Assembly: GCF_900109665.1 (NCBI RefSeq)
Contig: NZ_FOAO01000027.1
Location: 1 to 63,590, forward strand
Source: Blastococcus sp. DSM 46786
GTDB lineage: Bacteria; Actinomycetota; Actinomycetes; Mycobacteriales; Geodermatophilaceae
Reading direction: 5' to 3'
DNA length: 63,590 bases
The notes under the pieces were generated by a model. It was not told the origin of the DNA. It saw nothing but the letters and a program-made list of their open reading frames with translations, and did no database searches. Positions 37,112 through 45,696 of this stretch are shown here, in pieces. Position numbers and translations under genes: made by a program. Numbering within the stretch: the first letter of the stretch is position 1; each line of letters opens with the position of its first letter.

Positions 37112-38499
37112 TGCGCGGCACCACCCAGCAGGTCGGCCGCCAGGAGCTCCAGGCCGTGGGACCGGCTGGCCTTCACGAGGACGACGTCGCCCGGTCGCAG
37201 CACCTCCGACAGCAGCGCAAGGGCAGCGGCCCGGTCCGGCACGTGCACCGACTCCTCTCCTGCGCGCCGCCCCGCGGCGGTCGCACCTCCCGCTATGCCT
37301 ACCGCATCGGCGCCCACCGCAACGACCAGGTCGACCCCGGCGGCGACCGCGTCCCGGCCCAGCCGTTCGTGCTCCGCGCCGGCGTCCGGCCCGAGCTCGG
37401 CCATGCCGCCCAGGACGGCGATGCGCCGCGTCCCGGCCAGCCCGGTGAGGGCGGCGAGCGCGGCCCGCATCGATTCGGGGTTGGCGTTGTAGGCGTCGTT
37501 GACGACGGTCACGCCGTCGGCGCGCCGGTCGATCTCCATGCGCCAGCGGCTGCGCTGTTCCGCGGCCGACAGCGCCGCGGCGACGGCGGCCGGCGCCAGG
37601 CCGACGGCCAGCGCCGCGCCCGCCGCCGACAGCGCGTTGGCGACCTGGTGCTCGCCGACGACCCGCAGCGCCACCGGGTGCCGCTCGCCGCCCGCGACGA
37701 GCGTGAAGCGGGCGCGGGCGCTCTCGTCCAGCACGACGTCGACGGCCCGGACCGCGGCCTGCTCGCTGCGGCCGGTGGTGAGCACCCGCGCCTCCGTACG
37801 GGGTGCCATGCCGAGCACCCGGGCGTCGTCGGCGTTGAGGACGGCGGTGCCCTCGGCGGGCAGCACCTCCACGAGCTCGCCCTTGGCCTGCGCGATGCCG
37901 TCGGCGGTGCCGAACTCGCCGAGGTGGGCCGATCCCACGTTGAGGACGACGCCGATCTCGGGGCGGGCCACCCGGCACAGGCGGGCGATGTGCCCCGGCC
38001 CGCGGGCGCCCATCTCCAGGACGAGGAACCGGGTGCCCGCGTTGGCGGAGAGCACGGTCAGCGGCAGGCCGATGTCGTTGTTGTAGGACCCGGGAGGGCT
38101 GACCGTGGGCCCGGCCGCGGCGAGCACCTGGCCGAGGAGGTCCTTGGTCGACGTCTTGCCCGAGGAGCCGGTGATGGCCAGCGTGCGCACGCCCCCGGCG
38201 GTCAGCCGCTCGTGCACGCCGGCGGCCAGCCGGCCCAGCGCCGCCACCGGGTCGTCGACGACGACGCACGGGAGCGCCGGGTCCGGGCGGGTGGCCAGCG
38301 CGGCGACCGCACCGGCGTCCGCCGCCGCACCGAGGAAGTCGTGGCCGTCGACCCGCTCCCCCACCACGGCGACGAAGAGGTCCCCGGCGGCGACGGCGCG
38401 CGAGTCCAGGGTGACCGTGCCGGTGACCGCGCCGTCCGGCGCACCCTCGAGCCGGCCCCCGGCGAGCTCGGCCACCTCGCTCAGCGACAGCCGGATCAT
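37108..38499 (-). CDS. murF: UDP-MurNAc-tripeptide D-alanyl-D-alanine ligase
   Basis: Adds the D-Ala-D-Ala dipeptide, finishing the soluble precursor. 463 residues; TVTLDSRAVAAGDLFVA is the N-terminal substrate domain, ITGSSGKTSTKD the ATP loop near residue 109, EMGARGPGHI and NVGSAHLGEFG the central domain, and NDAYNANPESMRAAL the C-terminal domain. ATG 38499 overlaps the murE stop by 4 bp. Confidence 0.96.
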   Translation of the reverse strand: MIRLSLSEVAELAGGRLEGAPDGAVTGTVTLDSRAVAAGDLFVAVVGERVDGHDFLGAAADAGAVAALATRPDPALPCVVVDDPVAALGRLAAGVHERLTAGGVRTLAITGSSGKTSTKDLLGQVLAAAGPTVSPPGSYNNDIGLPLTVLSANAGTRFLVLEMGARGPGHIARLCRVARPEIGVVLNVGSAHLGEFGTADGIAQAKGELVEVLPAEGTAVLNADDARVLGMAPRTEARVLTTGRSEQAAVRAVDVVLDESARARFTLVAGGERHPVALRVVGEHQVANALSAAGAALAVGLAPAAVAAALSAAEQRSRWRMEIDRRADGVTVVNDAYNANPESMRAALAALTGLAGTRRIAVLGGMAELGPDAGAEHERLGRDAVAAGVDLVVAVGADAVGIAGGATAAGRRAGEESVHVPDRAAALALLSEVLRPGDVVLVKASRSHGLELLAADLLGGAAQ

Positions 38500-40040
38500 G
38501 CCGGCGTCCCCGATGCGGCGAGCACCTCGCGCAGCTGCGCGCGGTCGTCGAAGGGGTGCACCGTGCCGGCGACCTCCTGGCCCGTCTCGTGCCCCTTGCC
38601 GGCCACGAGCAGGGTGTCCCCCGCCCGTGCCAGCGCCACCGCGGCCGCCAGCGCGGCCCGGCGGTCGCCGATCTCGAGCACCTCGGCGCGCCGGCCGGCC
38701 GGCACGTCCCGGGTACCGGCCAGCATCGCCGTCCGGATCGCCGCAGGATCCTCCGAGCGCGGGTTGTCGTCGGTGACCACCAGCACGTCGCTGCCCTCGG
38801 CCGCGACCCGCCCCATCTCGGGGCGCTTGCCCGGGTCGCGGTCGCCGCCGCACCCCAGGACGGTGATCAGCCGGCCGGTGGTGGCCTCGCGCAGGGCGGC
38901 GAGCGCCGTCCGCACGGCGTCGGGGGTGTGCGCGTAGTCGACGACGGCGACGAACGGCTGCCCCGCGTCCACCGGCTCCATGCGCCCCGGCACCACGGTC
39001 CCGGCGAGACCTGCGACCGCGTCCTCGACGGCGACGCCGACGGCGTCCAGCAGCGCCACGGCCAGGACGGCGTTGGCCACGTTGAACCGCCCGGGCAGCC
39101 GGACGCGCGCCGGCCAGCTGCGGCCGTCAGGGCCGTGCAGGGTGAACGCCGAGCCGCCGTCGGGCACGGTCCGGACATCGCTCGCGGTCCAGTCCGCCGA
39201 GCCGGTGAGCGACACGGTGCCCGCGTCCGGCCGCAGCGCGCCCAGGCGGCGGCCGGCGTCGTCGTCGACGGTGACCAGCTCCACGGTGGCGCGGCCGTCG
39301 AACAGGAGGGCCTTGGCCTGGAAGTAGTCCTCCATGTCGCGGTGGAAGTCCAGGTGGTCCCGGCCCAGGTTGGTGAACCCGGCGGCGGCGAAGCGGACGC
39401 CGCCCACCCGGCCCTGCACCAGGGCGTGGCTGGAGACCTCCATGACGACGGCGTCGACCCCGGCGTCGGCCATCCCGGCCAGCAGCGCGTGCAGCGCCGG
39501 CGCCTCCGGCGTGGTGCGGATGCTGGGCAGGGCCGTGACGGTGCCGTCCGCGGCGCGGGTGCGGGCCTGCACCGTGCCGATCAGGCCGGTGGCCCGGCCG
39601 GCCGCGGCGAGCCCCGCCTCGACCAGGTAGCTCGTCGTCGTCTTGCCGTTGGTGCCGGTGATGCCGAGGACGGCGAGCCGGCGGCTGGGCCCGCCGTAGA
39701 CCCGGTCGGCGACCGCCCCGAGCACCTGGCGCGGCGCGTCGACGACGCAGACCGGCAGCCCGGTCGCCAGCGCGTCCGCGCGGCCGGTCGGGTCGGTGAG
39801 CAGCGCGACGGCACCGCGGGCGGCGGCGTCGCCCGCGAAGCGGACGCCGTGGGTCCGGGCGCCGGGCAGGGCCGCGTAGAGGAAACCCGGGGCCACCTCG
39901 CCGGAGGCCAGCGTGACCCCGGAGACCGCGACGTCGGTGCCGGGGCCCTCGGGCGGGCCGATCAGGTCGGCCAGCTCGGCGAGGGGCAGCGGGCGGTTCC
40001 CCGTGGGCCGCGGGGCCGTCCCGGGGTCGGTCGGGGTCAC
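38496..40040 (-). CDS. murE: UDP-MurNAc-L-Ala-D-Glu:meso-DAP ligase
   Basis: Adds the third stem-peptide residue, 514 residues. ATP loop [12 protein letters not shown] near residue 126, EVSSHALVQGRV, TNLGRDHLDFH and DYAHTPDAV are ligase signatures. DNPRSEDP near residue 425 contains the DNPR motif that selects meso-diaminopimelate, so the wall should be DAP-type, as expected for this family. GTG 40040 (VTPTDPGTAP) follows a 110-bp gap after ftsI that holds a hairpin element; this is one of the few breaks in the overlapping chain. Confidence 0.96.
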   Translation of the reverse strand: MTPTDPGTAPRPTGNRPLPLAELADLIGPPEGPGTDVAVSGVTLASGEVAPGFLYAALPGARTHGVRFAGDAAARGAVALLTDPTGRADALATGLPVCVVDAPRQVLGAVADRVYGGPSRRLAVLGITGTNGKTTTSYLVEAGLAAAGRATGLIGTVQARTRAADGTVTALPSIRTTPEAPALHALLAGMADAGVDAVVMEVSSHALVQGRVGGVRFAAAGFTNLGRDHLDFHRDMEDYFQAKALLFDGRATVELVTVDDDAGRRLGALRPDAGTVSLTGSADWTASDVRTVPDGGSAFTLHGPDGRSWPARVRLPGRFNVANAVLAVALLDAVGVAVEDAVAGLAGTVVPGRMEPVDAGQPFVAVVDYAHTPDAVRTALAALREATTGRLITVLGCGGDRDPGKRPEMGRVAAEGSDVLVVTDDNPRSEDPAAIRTAMLAGTRDVPAGRRAEVLEIGDRRAALAAAVALARAGDTLLVAGKGHETGQEVAGTVHPFDDRAQLREVLAASGTPA

Positions 40041-40090
40041 AGGGCTCCAATCTACCGGCGGCTGGTGTCCGCACCGCGTCACCGCGCCCA

Positions 40091-40146
40091 GGCGCCGCTG
40101 CAGGGCCCCGCCGCGAGCGTGCGAGCGGTGGGGGGCAGCGGGGTCC
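40091..40146 (-). terminator. 3'-end hairpin element, copy C (between ftsI and murE)
   Basis: Begins a few bases after the ftsI stop. On the transcript strand CCGCTGC-type arm pairs with GCAGCGG; inner CCGC/GCGG stem with loop TCGCACGCTC; the flanking CCCCCCA and GGCGGGGCCCT are as in the other copies. Its position inside the dcw operon argues for partial termination or mRNA processing rather than full stop. Confidence 0.65.
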
Positions 40147-40150
40147 TTCC

Positions 40151-41998
40151 TCAGGGGGCGCCGGTGAGCCGGAACTCGGGGCGTGCGGTGCCCGAGGGCA
40201 CGACCCCGTCGGCCATGAGCGCCGCCCGCATGACGTCGGCGAACACGGGCGCGGCCACCTGCCCGCCCTCGGCGGAGCTGGTGGGCCGCTCCAGGTCCAC
40301 CGCGACGACGTACTGCGGGTCGTCGGCCGGGGCGAAGCCGACGAACGTGGTCACGTAGCCGCCCCCGGCGTAGCAGTTGCACTCGGGGTTGGCGCGCTGC
40401 GCGGTGCCGGTCTTGCCGGCCACCCGGAAGCCCTCGACCTGGGCCAGCGGCGCGGTGCCACCGGGGCCGACGACCGCCTCGAGCATGTAGGCCATCTGCT
40501 CGGCGGTGGACTCGCTGACGACCCGGGTGCGGGCGGGCTCGGGCGTCTCCGCCGGGCGGCCGTCGGCGCCGGTCACCGACTGCACGACCCGGGGCTCCAC
40601 CCGCACGCCGCCGTTGGCGATCGCCTGGTAGATCGAGGCCATCTGCAGGGTCGTGACCGAGACGCCCTGACCGATGGCCACGTTGGCCGCGCGCACCCCG
40701 CTCCACTCCGCCGAGTCCTGCAGGATGCCGCGGCTCTCTCCGGGGAGCTCGATGCCGGACTTCTCGCCGACGCCGAAGGCCCGCAGGTACTCCTCGAGCT
40801 TCTCGTCGCCCACCTCACGGGCCAGCATGATCGTCCCCACGTTGCTGGACTTGGCGAGGATGCCGGTGACCGTCCAGTCGATCGGGTCGTGGTCGTGGGC
40901 GTCGGTGACCACCCGGTCACCGGCCTCGATGTGCCCGTCGACGGTCATGACGCGGTCCGGGGTGGCGTGCCCCTCCTCGACGGCGGCCGCGAGGGTCACC
41001 GCCTTCATGATCGAGCCGGGCTCGAAGACGTCGCTCACCACGGGGTTGCCCAGCAGGTCGGGGTCGGTCGTGGAGTAGCTGCCGGGGTCGTACCCGGGGC
41101 AGGACCCCATGGCCGCGACGCGCCCGGTCGCGACCTCCAGGACCACGGCGGAGGCCCGGGTGGTGGCGCCGTCGGCGCACGCCTCCGCCAGCCGTTCGTC
41201 GGTGACGAACTGCAGGTCCTCGTCGAGGGTGAGGGTGACGTCGCGGCCGTCCACGGCCTCGGTGACCTCGTCGATGCCCGACGGGATGGGGTGCCCGCCG
41301 CTGCCGACCTCCACCGTCCGCTGGCCCGCGGTGCCCGAGAGCTCCTCCTCGAAGACCTGCTCGATGCCGGCGAGCCCGGTGCCCTCGCGCCCGACGAAGC
41401 CGACCACCTGACCGCCCACCGCGCCCACCGGGTAGAGCCGCACCGGGTCGTCGCGGAGGTAGACGCCGGCGAGCTCGAGCGCCTCGACCGCGTCGGCCGT
41501 CTCGGGGACCAGCTGGGTGGCCAGGACGACGTAGCGGCTGTCGTCGGTGAGCTTCTCGGTGAGCTCGGGCACGGGGACGTCGAGCAGCGTGGTCAGCGCC
41601 AGCGCGGTGCGCGCCGGGTCGCGGACCACCGTCGGGTCGGCGACCACCTTGGACGCGTCGACCGTGTAGGCCAGCGGGTTGCCGTCGCGGTCGAGGATCT
41701 GCCCGCGGATCGCCGCCAGCGGGATGGTGCGCAGCCGGTCCTGCTCGGCCGCGCTGGCGTAGGCGGCGCCGTCGATGCCCTGGAGCACCACGAGCCGACC
41801 GACGACGAGCACCAGCAGGGCCACGAGCACCACCAGGCCCCACCGGTTGCGGCGGCCGCGCTGCTCGACCGACAGCCCGGCCCCGCTGCTGCGCCGGGTG
41901 CCGGGGGCGCGGCGGGAGACGAACGGCCCGCTGTCCGCCCGTCCGATCGGGGTCGGGCGGGGGGGGCGGGGGCCGGGACCGCGGACGCTGCTCGGCAC
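40151..41998 (-). CDS. ftsI: division-specific transpeptidase FtsI (PBP3/PBP2-type class B PBP)
   Basis: Cross-links septal peptidoglycan outside the membrane. The 615-residue protein has a basic cytoplasmic N-terminus, one membrane helix (about residues 53-72), a PBP dimerisation domain, and a transpeptidase domain with the serine in EPGSIMKAVTL, SxN motif AKSSNVGT and KTG motif VAGKTGTAQ. Two cysteines in NPECNCYAGGG lie just after KTG, an unusual local feature. GTG 41998 begins 3 bp after the ftsL stop. Together with FtsW it forms the septal synthase. Confidence 0.95.
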   Translation of the reverse strand: MPSSVRGPGPRPPRPTPIGRADSGPFVSRRAPGTRRSSGAGLSVEQRGRRNRWGLVVLVALLVLVVGRLVVLQGIDGAAYASAAEQDRLRTIPLAAIRGQILDRDGNPLAYTVDASKVVADPTVVRDPARTALALTTLLDVPVPELTEKLTDDSRYVVLATQLVPETADAVEALELAGVYLRDDPVRLYPVGAVGGQVVGFVGREGTGLAGIEQVFEEELSGTAGQRTVEVGSGGHPIPSGIDEVTEAVDGRDVTLTLDEDLQFVTDERLAEACADGATTRASAVVLEVATGRVAAMGSCPGYDPGSYSTTDPDLLGNPVVSDVFEPGSIMKAVTLAAAVEEGHATPDRVMTVDGHIEAGDRVVTDAHDHDPIDWTVTGILAKSSNVGTIMLAREVGDEKLEEYLRAFGVGEKSGIELPGESRGILQDSAEWSGVRAANVAIGQGVSVTTLQMASIYQAIANGGVRVEPRVVQSVTGADGRPAETPEPARTRVVSESTAEQMAYMLEAVVGPGGTAPLAQVEGFRVAGKTGTAQRANPECNCYAGGGYVTTFVGFAPADDPQYVVAVDLERPTSSAEGGQVAAPVFADVMRAALMADGVVPSGTARPEFRLTGAP

Positions 41999-42001
41999 GG
42001 G

Positions 42002-42625
42002 TCAGTTCCCGCCCGCGGGGGCGGGGCCGGCGTCGGGCTGAGGTGCGGGTGCGGGGGCGGATGCGGGCACGGGTGCCGGTGCCGGTGCGGGCTCCGGTTC
42101 CGGCGCAGGCTCCGGTGCCGGCGCGGGCTCGGGGGTGCCGCGCAGCGCCGTCGTCCCGTCGTCCCCGAGCACCAGGTAGCCGGCGACGCCGGCCGGGACC
42201 AGGCCGGCGGCCTCGGCGGCCCGGGCGACGTCCGCGGGGGTGTCACCGGCGACGACGAGCTGCTCCAGCCGCTGCACCTCCTGGGCGCGCTCGGCGTTCT
42301 CGGTGCGCATCTGCGTCGCCTGGAGGGAGTCCACCGCGATGGCGGTGTTGAGCACCAGCAGCCCGAGGGTGGTGAGGGCGAGCAGCCCCACCACCAGGAG
42401 GACGAACGGCGCCTTGCGGGACCGCTCCGCGTCGCGGGCGGGCCGGCGCGGCCGGGCGGCGGCGCCGGTGGGCACGAGCCGCAGCTCGGGGCGGGGGGTG
42501 GCCCGGCCGGTGCCGCGCACCCCCGACGGCGAGGTCCGCGGCGCGGGGCCGGTGGCCCGGGTGGCGGCGGTGCGGGATGGCGCCGTCCGGGGAGGACTGG
42601 TGCGCACGGCCGCGGCGCGGGTCAC
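42002..42625 (-). CDS. ftsL: FtsL-like septum protein with long Pro/Ala tail
   Basis: Bitopic divisome component of 207 residues. An Arg/Pro-rich cytoplasmic region of about 72 residues precedes one helix ([20 protein letters not shown]) and a short coiled coil ([21 protein letters not shown]) typical of FtsL. About 60 further residues carry a module ([20 protein letters not shown]) and then a Pro/Ala/Glu tail with [15 protein letters not shown] repeats, predicted extracytoplasmic. GTG 42625 overlaps the rsmH stop by 4 bp. Position between rsmH and ftsI supports the name more than sequence similarity, which is always low in FtsL. Confidence 0.85.
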   Translation of the reverse strand: MTRAAAVRTSPPRTAPSRTAATRATGPAPRTSPSGVRGTGRATPRPELRLVPTGAAARPRRPARDAERSRKAPFVLLVVGLLALTTLGLLVLNTAIAVDSLQATQMRTENAERAQEVQRLEQLVVAGDTPADVARAAEAAGLVPAGVAGYLVLGDDGTTALRGTPEPAPAPEPAPEPEPAPAPAPVPASAPAPAPQPDAGPAPAGGN

Positions 42626-43617
42626 GCCGCCCGCCGGATGCGCTCGGCCGCCCGGACGCGGGCCGACGCCGCCCGGGGGTTGCCGGCCGTCTCCTCCGGC
42701 CCGGCGGCCTCGCCACCGCGGGTGAGCAGCCGCAGCACCGGGCCGTGCTCGGGGAGCGGCACCGGCAGGTCCGGCGGGGTGCGGTCCGCCGCTCCCGCGG
42801 CCAGGGTCTGCTTCACGATCCGGTCCTCCAAGGAGTGGAAGGTGATGACCGCGACCCGGCCGCCCACGGCCAGGGCGTCGATCGCGGCGGGGAGGGCGCG
42901 CTCCAGCGCCCCGAGCTCGTCGTTGACCTCGATGCGCAGCGCCTGGAAGGTCCGCTTCGCGGGGTGGCCACCGGTCCTCCGGGTCGCGGCGGGGATGGCC
43001 TCGCGGACCAGCTCGGCCAGCCGGGCGGTGCCGGCGAACGGCTCGCGGGCGCGCTCGCGGTCGATGGCGGCAGCGATCCGGGAGGCGAACCGCTCCTCGC
43101 CGTAGACCCGCAGCACGCGCGCCAGCTCGCGGGGCGGGTACGTGTTCACGACGTCGGCGGCCGTCCGGGGCGCACCGGGGTCCATGCGCATGTCCAGCGG
43201 GGCGTCGGTGGAGTAGCTGAAGCCGCGGTCGGGCCGGTCGAGCTGCAGCGAGGAGACGCCCAGGTCGAACAGGACGCCCTGCACCTCGGCGATGCCCAGC
43301 CGGTCGAGCACCTCGGGGAGCTCGTCGAAGACCGCGGGGACGACCGTCACCCGCCCGGCGTGGCCGGCGGCCTCGATGCGGCGGGTCGCCTCGGCGCGCG
43401 CGTCGGGGTCGCGGTCCAGCCCCACCACGCGCAGGCCGGGGTGGGCCTCGAGCATGGCGAGGGTGTGGCCGGCCAGGCCGAGCGTGGCGTCGACCATGAC
43501 CGCGCCGTCGGCGGCGCAGGCGGGGCCGAGCAGCTCGACGACGCGGTCCAGCAGGACCGGCACGTGCACCGGGGGCTGCGGCGGCCCGGAGGCCGCGGCA
43601 GGTCCGGTGCTGCTCAT
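42622..43617 (-). CDS. rsmH: 16S rRNA (cytosine-1402-N4)-methyltransferase RsmH
   Basis: SAM-dependent methylase that modifies C1402 in the decoding centre of 16S rRNA. 331 residues; [14 protein letters not shown] at the N-terminus, SAM loop [15 protein letters not shown] near residue 43, [48 protein letters not shown] and [10 protein letters not shown] are all family signatures. The start at 43617 is separated from mraZ by an unusually long 435-bp gap filled with G-rich repeats, whereas in most actinobacteria the two genes are close. Confidence 0.95.
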   Translation of the reverse strand: MSSTGPAAASGPPQPPVHVPVLLDRVVELLGPACAADGAVMVDATLGLAGHTLAMLEAHPGLRVVGLDRDPDARAEATRRIEAAGHAGRVTVVPAVFDELPEVLDRLGIAEVQGVLFDLGVSSLQLDRPDRGFSYSTDAPLDMRMDPGAPRTAADVVNTYPPRELARVLRVYGEERFASRIAAAIDRERAREPFAGTARLAELVREAIPAATRRTGGHPAKRTFQALRIEVNDELGALERALPAAIDALAVGGRVAVITFHSLEDRIVKQTLAAGAADRTPPDLPVPLPEHGPVLRLLTRGGEAAGPEETAGNPRAASARVRAAERIRRAA

Positions 43618-43718
43618 CGTCTGCTGCCTCTCGACTGGTCCTGGCCTCCCCGCGATGGTGCCGCGCCGCGCCGGGCGGCAGGGGGACGCGGCGGCGGGGG
43701 CGTGCGGGAGCGGGCGGG

Positions 43719-43788
43719 TGGGGCGCAGGGGGTGGGTGGGACGCGGACCCCGGGTGGGGCGCGGTGGGGCCGGTGGGGCGGAGTGGGG
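43719..43788 (+). repeat. TGGGG array on the plus strand
   Basis: TGGGG or TGGGT words start at 43719, 43733, 43737, 43755, 43765, 43774 and 43784; the last four are spaced 10, 9 and 10 bp. The word and spacing match MraZ boxes but lie in opposite orientation to those upstream of mraZ. The G runs could also form a quadruplex on the plus strand. Confidence 0.6.
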
Positions 43789-43945
43789 CGGCGGGACGAG
43801 GGATCCACGGGGATGTCCGGCCCCGCGGGTCCGCCTGGCGTCGGGGAAGAGCGTCAGGTGGGTCTCCGCGGGGCCGGTGGGGTCACCCCCCGCCGGCCGG
43901 GGCCGGCAGGTGCCCGCTGGTCCGTGCGGCCCTCCGTCGTGGGAC

Positions 43946-44002
43946 CGAGCCGCGGGGAAGGCGGCTGGGGCCCGGTCCGGTCGAGCCGCGGGGAAGGCGG
44001 CT
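43946..44002. repeat. 21-bp direct repeat, 36-bp period
   Basis: An identical 21-bp word beginning CGAGCCGCGGGG occurs at 43946-43966 and 43982-44002. It lies just past the mraZ stop on the minus strand. No function is evident. Confidence 0.75.
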
Positions 44003-44052
44003 CGAACGGGTGCGGCGCGGGGGCCGGTGGGAGCGGGTGGGCGTTCCCGGGA

Positions 44053-44487
44053 TCACGACAGCGTCGGCATCCCCTCGCTCTCCATGTCGGCGAAGGCGGC
44101 TTCCTGCTCGGCCACGTAGGCGTCCCAGGTCGCGGAGTCCCAGATCTCGAAGCGGGTGTCCACGCCCACCACGACCACGTCGCGGTCCAGGTGGGCGTAC
44201 TCCCGCAGGCTCGCGGGGATGGTGATGCGGCCGGTCTTGTCCGGCTCGAGCTCGACCATCGAGCCGAAGCTCATGCGGGCGCGCATGCGGGCGCCGGCGG
44301 TGTCGGACGGGGCCATGGCGGCCATGGCGGCGCTCTGCTCGGCGACCCGGGCCATGGTCAGCCCGTAGATGCAGCGGTCCTGGCCCTTCTTGATCACCAT
44401 GCCGTCGGCCACCTGGTCGCGGAAGCGGACCGGGAGCGCGAGCCGGCCCTTCTCGTCGAGCCGCAACTGGTAGCTGCCGACGAACAC
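44053..44487 (-). CDS. mraZ: transcriptional regulator MraZ
   Basis: Ring-forming DNA-binding protein of the AbrB/MazE-like fold that regulates its own dcw operon. 144 residues with the two SpoVT-AbrB-like halves: VGSYQLRLDEKGRLALPVRFRDQ and MVELEPDKTGRITIPASLREYA, each with the DxKGR/DxxGR core. GTG 44487 (VFVGSYQLRL) has a near-perfect GGAGGTGATCC directly upstream. It is the first gene of the dcw run and is preceded by five 10-bp-spaced boxes. Confidence 0.96.
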   Translation of the reverse strand: MFVGSYQLRLDEKGRLALPVRFRDQVADGMVIKKGQDRCIYGLTMARVAEQSAAMAAMAPSDTAGARMRARMSFGSMVELEPDKTGRITIPASLREYAHLDRDVVVVGVDTRFEIWDSATWDAYVAEQEAAFADMESEGMPTLS

Positions 44488-44548
44488 CGGATCACCTCCC
44501 GCATCGGTCCTCCCATGGCTCTGCAGCTCCCCGGACGGGACCCTGCCT

Positions 44549-44593
44549 CCCCACCGGCCGACACAGTAACCCACTAGCCCCCACTGGACACCA
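44549..44593 (-). promoter_or_regulatory. MraZ operator: five boxes with 10-bp period
   Basis: On the minus strand the words TGGTG, TGGGG, TGGGT, TGTCG and TGGGG start exactly every 10 bp (plus-strand positions 44589-44593, 44579-44583, 44569-44573, 44559-44563, 44549-44553). MraZ is known to bind several TGGGN repeats separated by 5 nt; the fourth box is degenerate. A -10-like TACTGT lies between the third and fourth boxes, so binding would cover the promoter. Confidence 0.8.
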
Positions 44594-44710
44594 CTCGAGG
44601 CCGTGTCGTGACCCGCCGCCCCCACCGGCGCCTCCGCTCCGCCGGCGGCTGCCCGGAGCACCGTGATCAGCGACCGGGACGGGGTGTCGCGCGGCACGTA
44701 CGGTGGAGCG

Positions 44711-45694
44711 GTGACGGAGGCGACACGGTCCGCCGACGGGACGGCCGACGCGTCGGTCGACGTCGCCGCGGAGGGCGCACGCATCGCGGGCTCGATCGGT
44801 CGCGTCGTGCAGGGCAAGGACCATGTCATCCGGCTGGCGCTGGTCGTGCTGCTGGCCGAGGGGCACCTGCTGATCGAGGACGTGCCCGGGGTCGGCAAGA
44901 CGACGCTGGCCAAGGCGCTGGCCGGCTCCGTCGACGCCAGCGTGCGGCGCATCCAGTTCACGCCCGACCTGCTGCCCAGCGACGTGACGGGCGTGGCGGT
45001 CTACGACCAGGAGACCCGGGCGTTCGAGTTCAAGCCCGGCGCGATCTTCGCCAACGTCGTCGTCGCCGACGAGATCAACCGGGCCTCCCCCAAGACCCAG
45101 TCGGCGCTGCTCGAGTGCATGGAGGAGCGCCAGGTCACCGTCGACGGCGTCAGCTATGAACTGGCCCGGCCCTTCCTCGTCATGGCCACGCAGAACCCGC
45201 TGGAGATGGAGGGCACCTACCCCCTGCCCGAGGCCCAGCGGGACCGCTTCACCGCGCGCGTGTCGATGGGGTACCCCGACCCGGCGGCGGAGCTCGCCAT
45301 GCTGGACGACCGCTCGACGGCCGACCCGCTCACCGCCCTGCGCCCGGTGGCCGACGCCGCCCTCGTCCGGTCCCTGGTGGCCGCCGTGGGCCGGGTGCAC
45401 GTCGCCGAGGCCGTCCGCCGGTACGTGGTCGCCCTGGTCGAGGCCACCCGCCGCTCACCGGACCTCCGGCTGGGCGCCTCGCCGCGCGCGGGCCTCCAGC
45501 TGCTCCGCGCCGCCCGCGCCTCGGCCGCGCTCGACGGCCGCGACCACGTGCTGCCCGACGACGTCCAGGCCCTCGCCGTGCCGGTGCTCGCGCACCGGCT
45601 GCTGCTCGCCGGTGAGGCGGTGGTCGCCCGGCGCAGCGCCGAGCAGGTCGTGGCCTCGCTGGTGTCCTCCGTACCGGTCTCCCGCGGGCGCTGA
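44711..45694 (+). CDS. MoxR family AAA+ ATPase
   Basis: Chaperone-like ATPase thought to mature partner proteins, 327 residues. Walker A is EDVPGVGKTTLAKAL, Walker B VVVADEINRASPKTQ, sensor 1 MATQNPLE, and YPLPEAQRDRFTARV and SPRAGLQLLRAARA (sensor 2) complete the AAA core and lid. GTG 44711 (VTEATRSADG) is taken as start; a GTG at 44663 with GGAG four bases upstream would add 16 residues. It is followed after 2 bp by a DUF58 gene and then a transglutaminase gene, the classical MoxR-DUF58-TGase operon, and is divergent from mraZ. Confidence 0.92.
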   Translation: MTEATRSADGTADASVDVAAEGARIAGSIGRVVQGKDHVIRLALVVLLAEGHLLIEDVPGVGKTTLAKALAGSVDASVRRIQFTPDLLPSDVTGVAVYDQETRAFEFKPGAIFANVVVADEINRASPKTQSALLECMEERQVTVDGVSYELARPFLVMATQNPLEMEGTYPLPEAQRDRFTARVSMGYPDPAAELAMLDDRSTADPLTALRPVADAALVRSLVAAVGRVHVAEAVRRYVVALVEATRRSPDLRLGASPRAGLQLLRAARASAALDGRDHVLPDDVQALAVPVLAHRLLLAGEAVVARRSAEQVVASLVSSVPVSRGR

Positions 45695-45696
45695 GC

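Larger units (their letters stand above)
43618..44052. other. mraZ-rsmH gap with G-rich repeats, no gene
   Basis: 435 bp with no convincing coding frame. The rsmH-proximal half carries a dense array of TGGGG words (43719-43788) and the mraZ-proximal half a 21-bp direct repeat (43946-43966 and 43982-44002). The gap must be transcribed if rsmH depends on the mraZ promoter. Confidence 0.7.
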
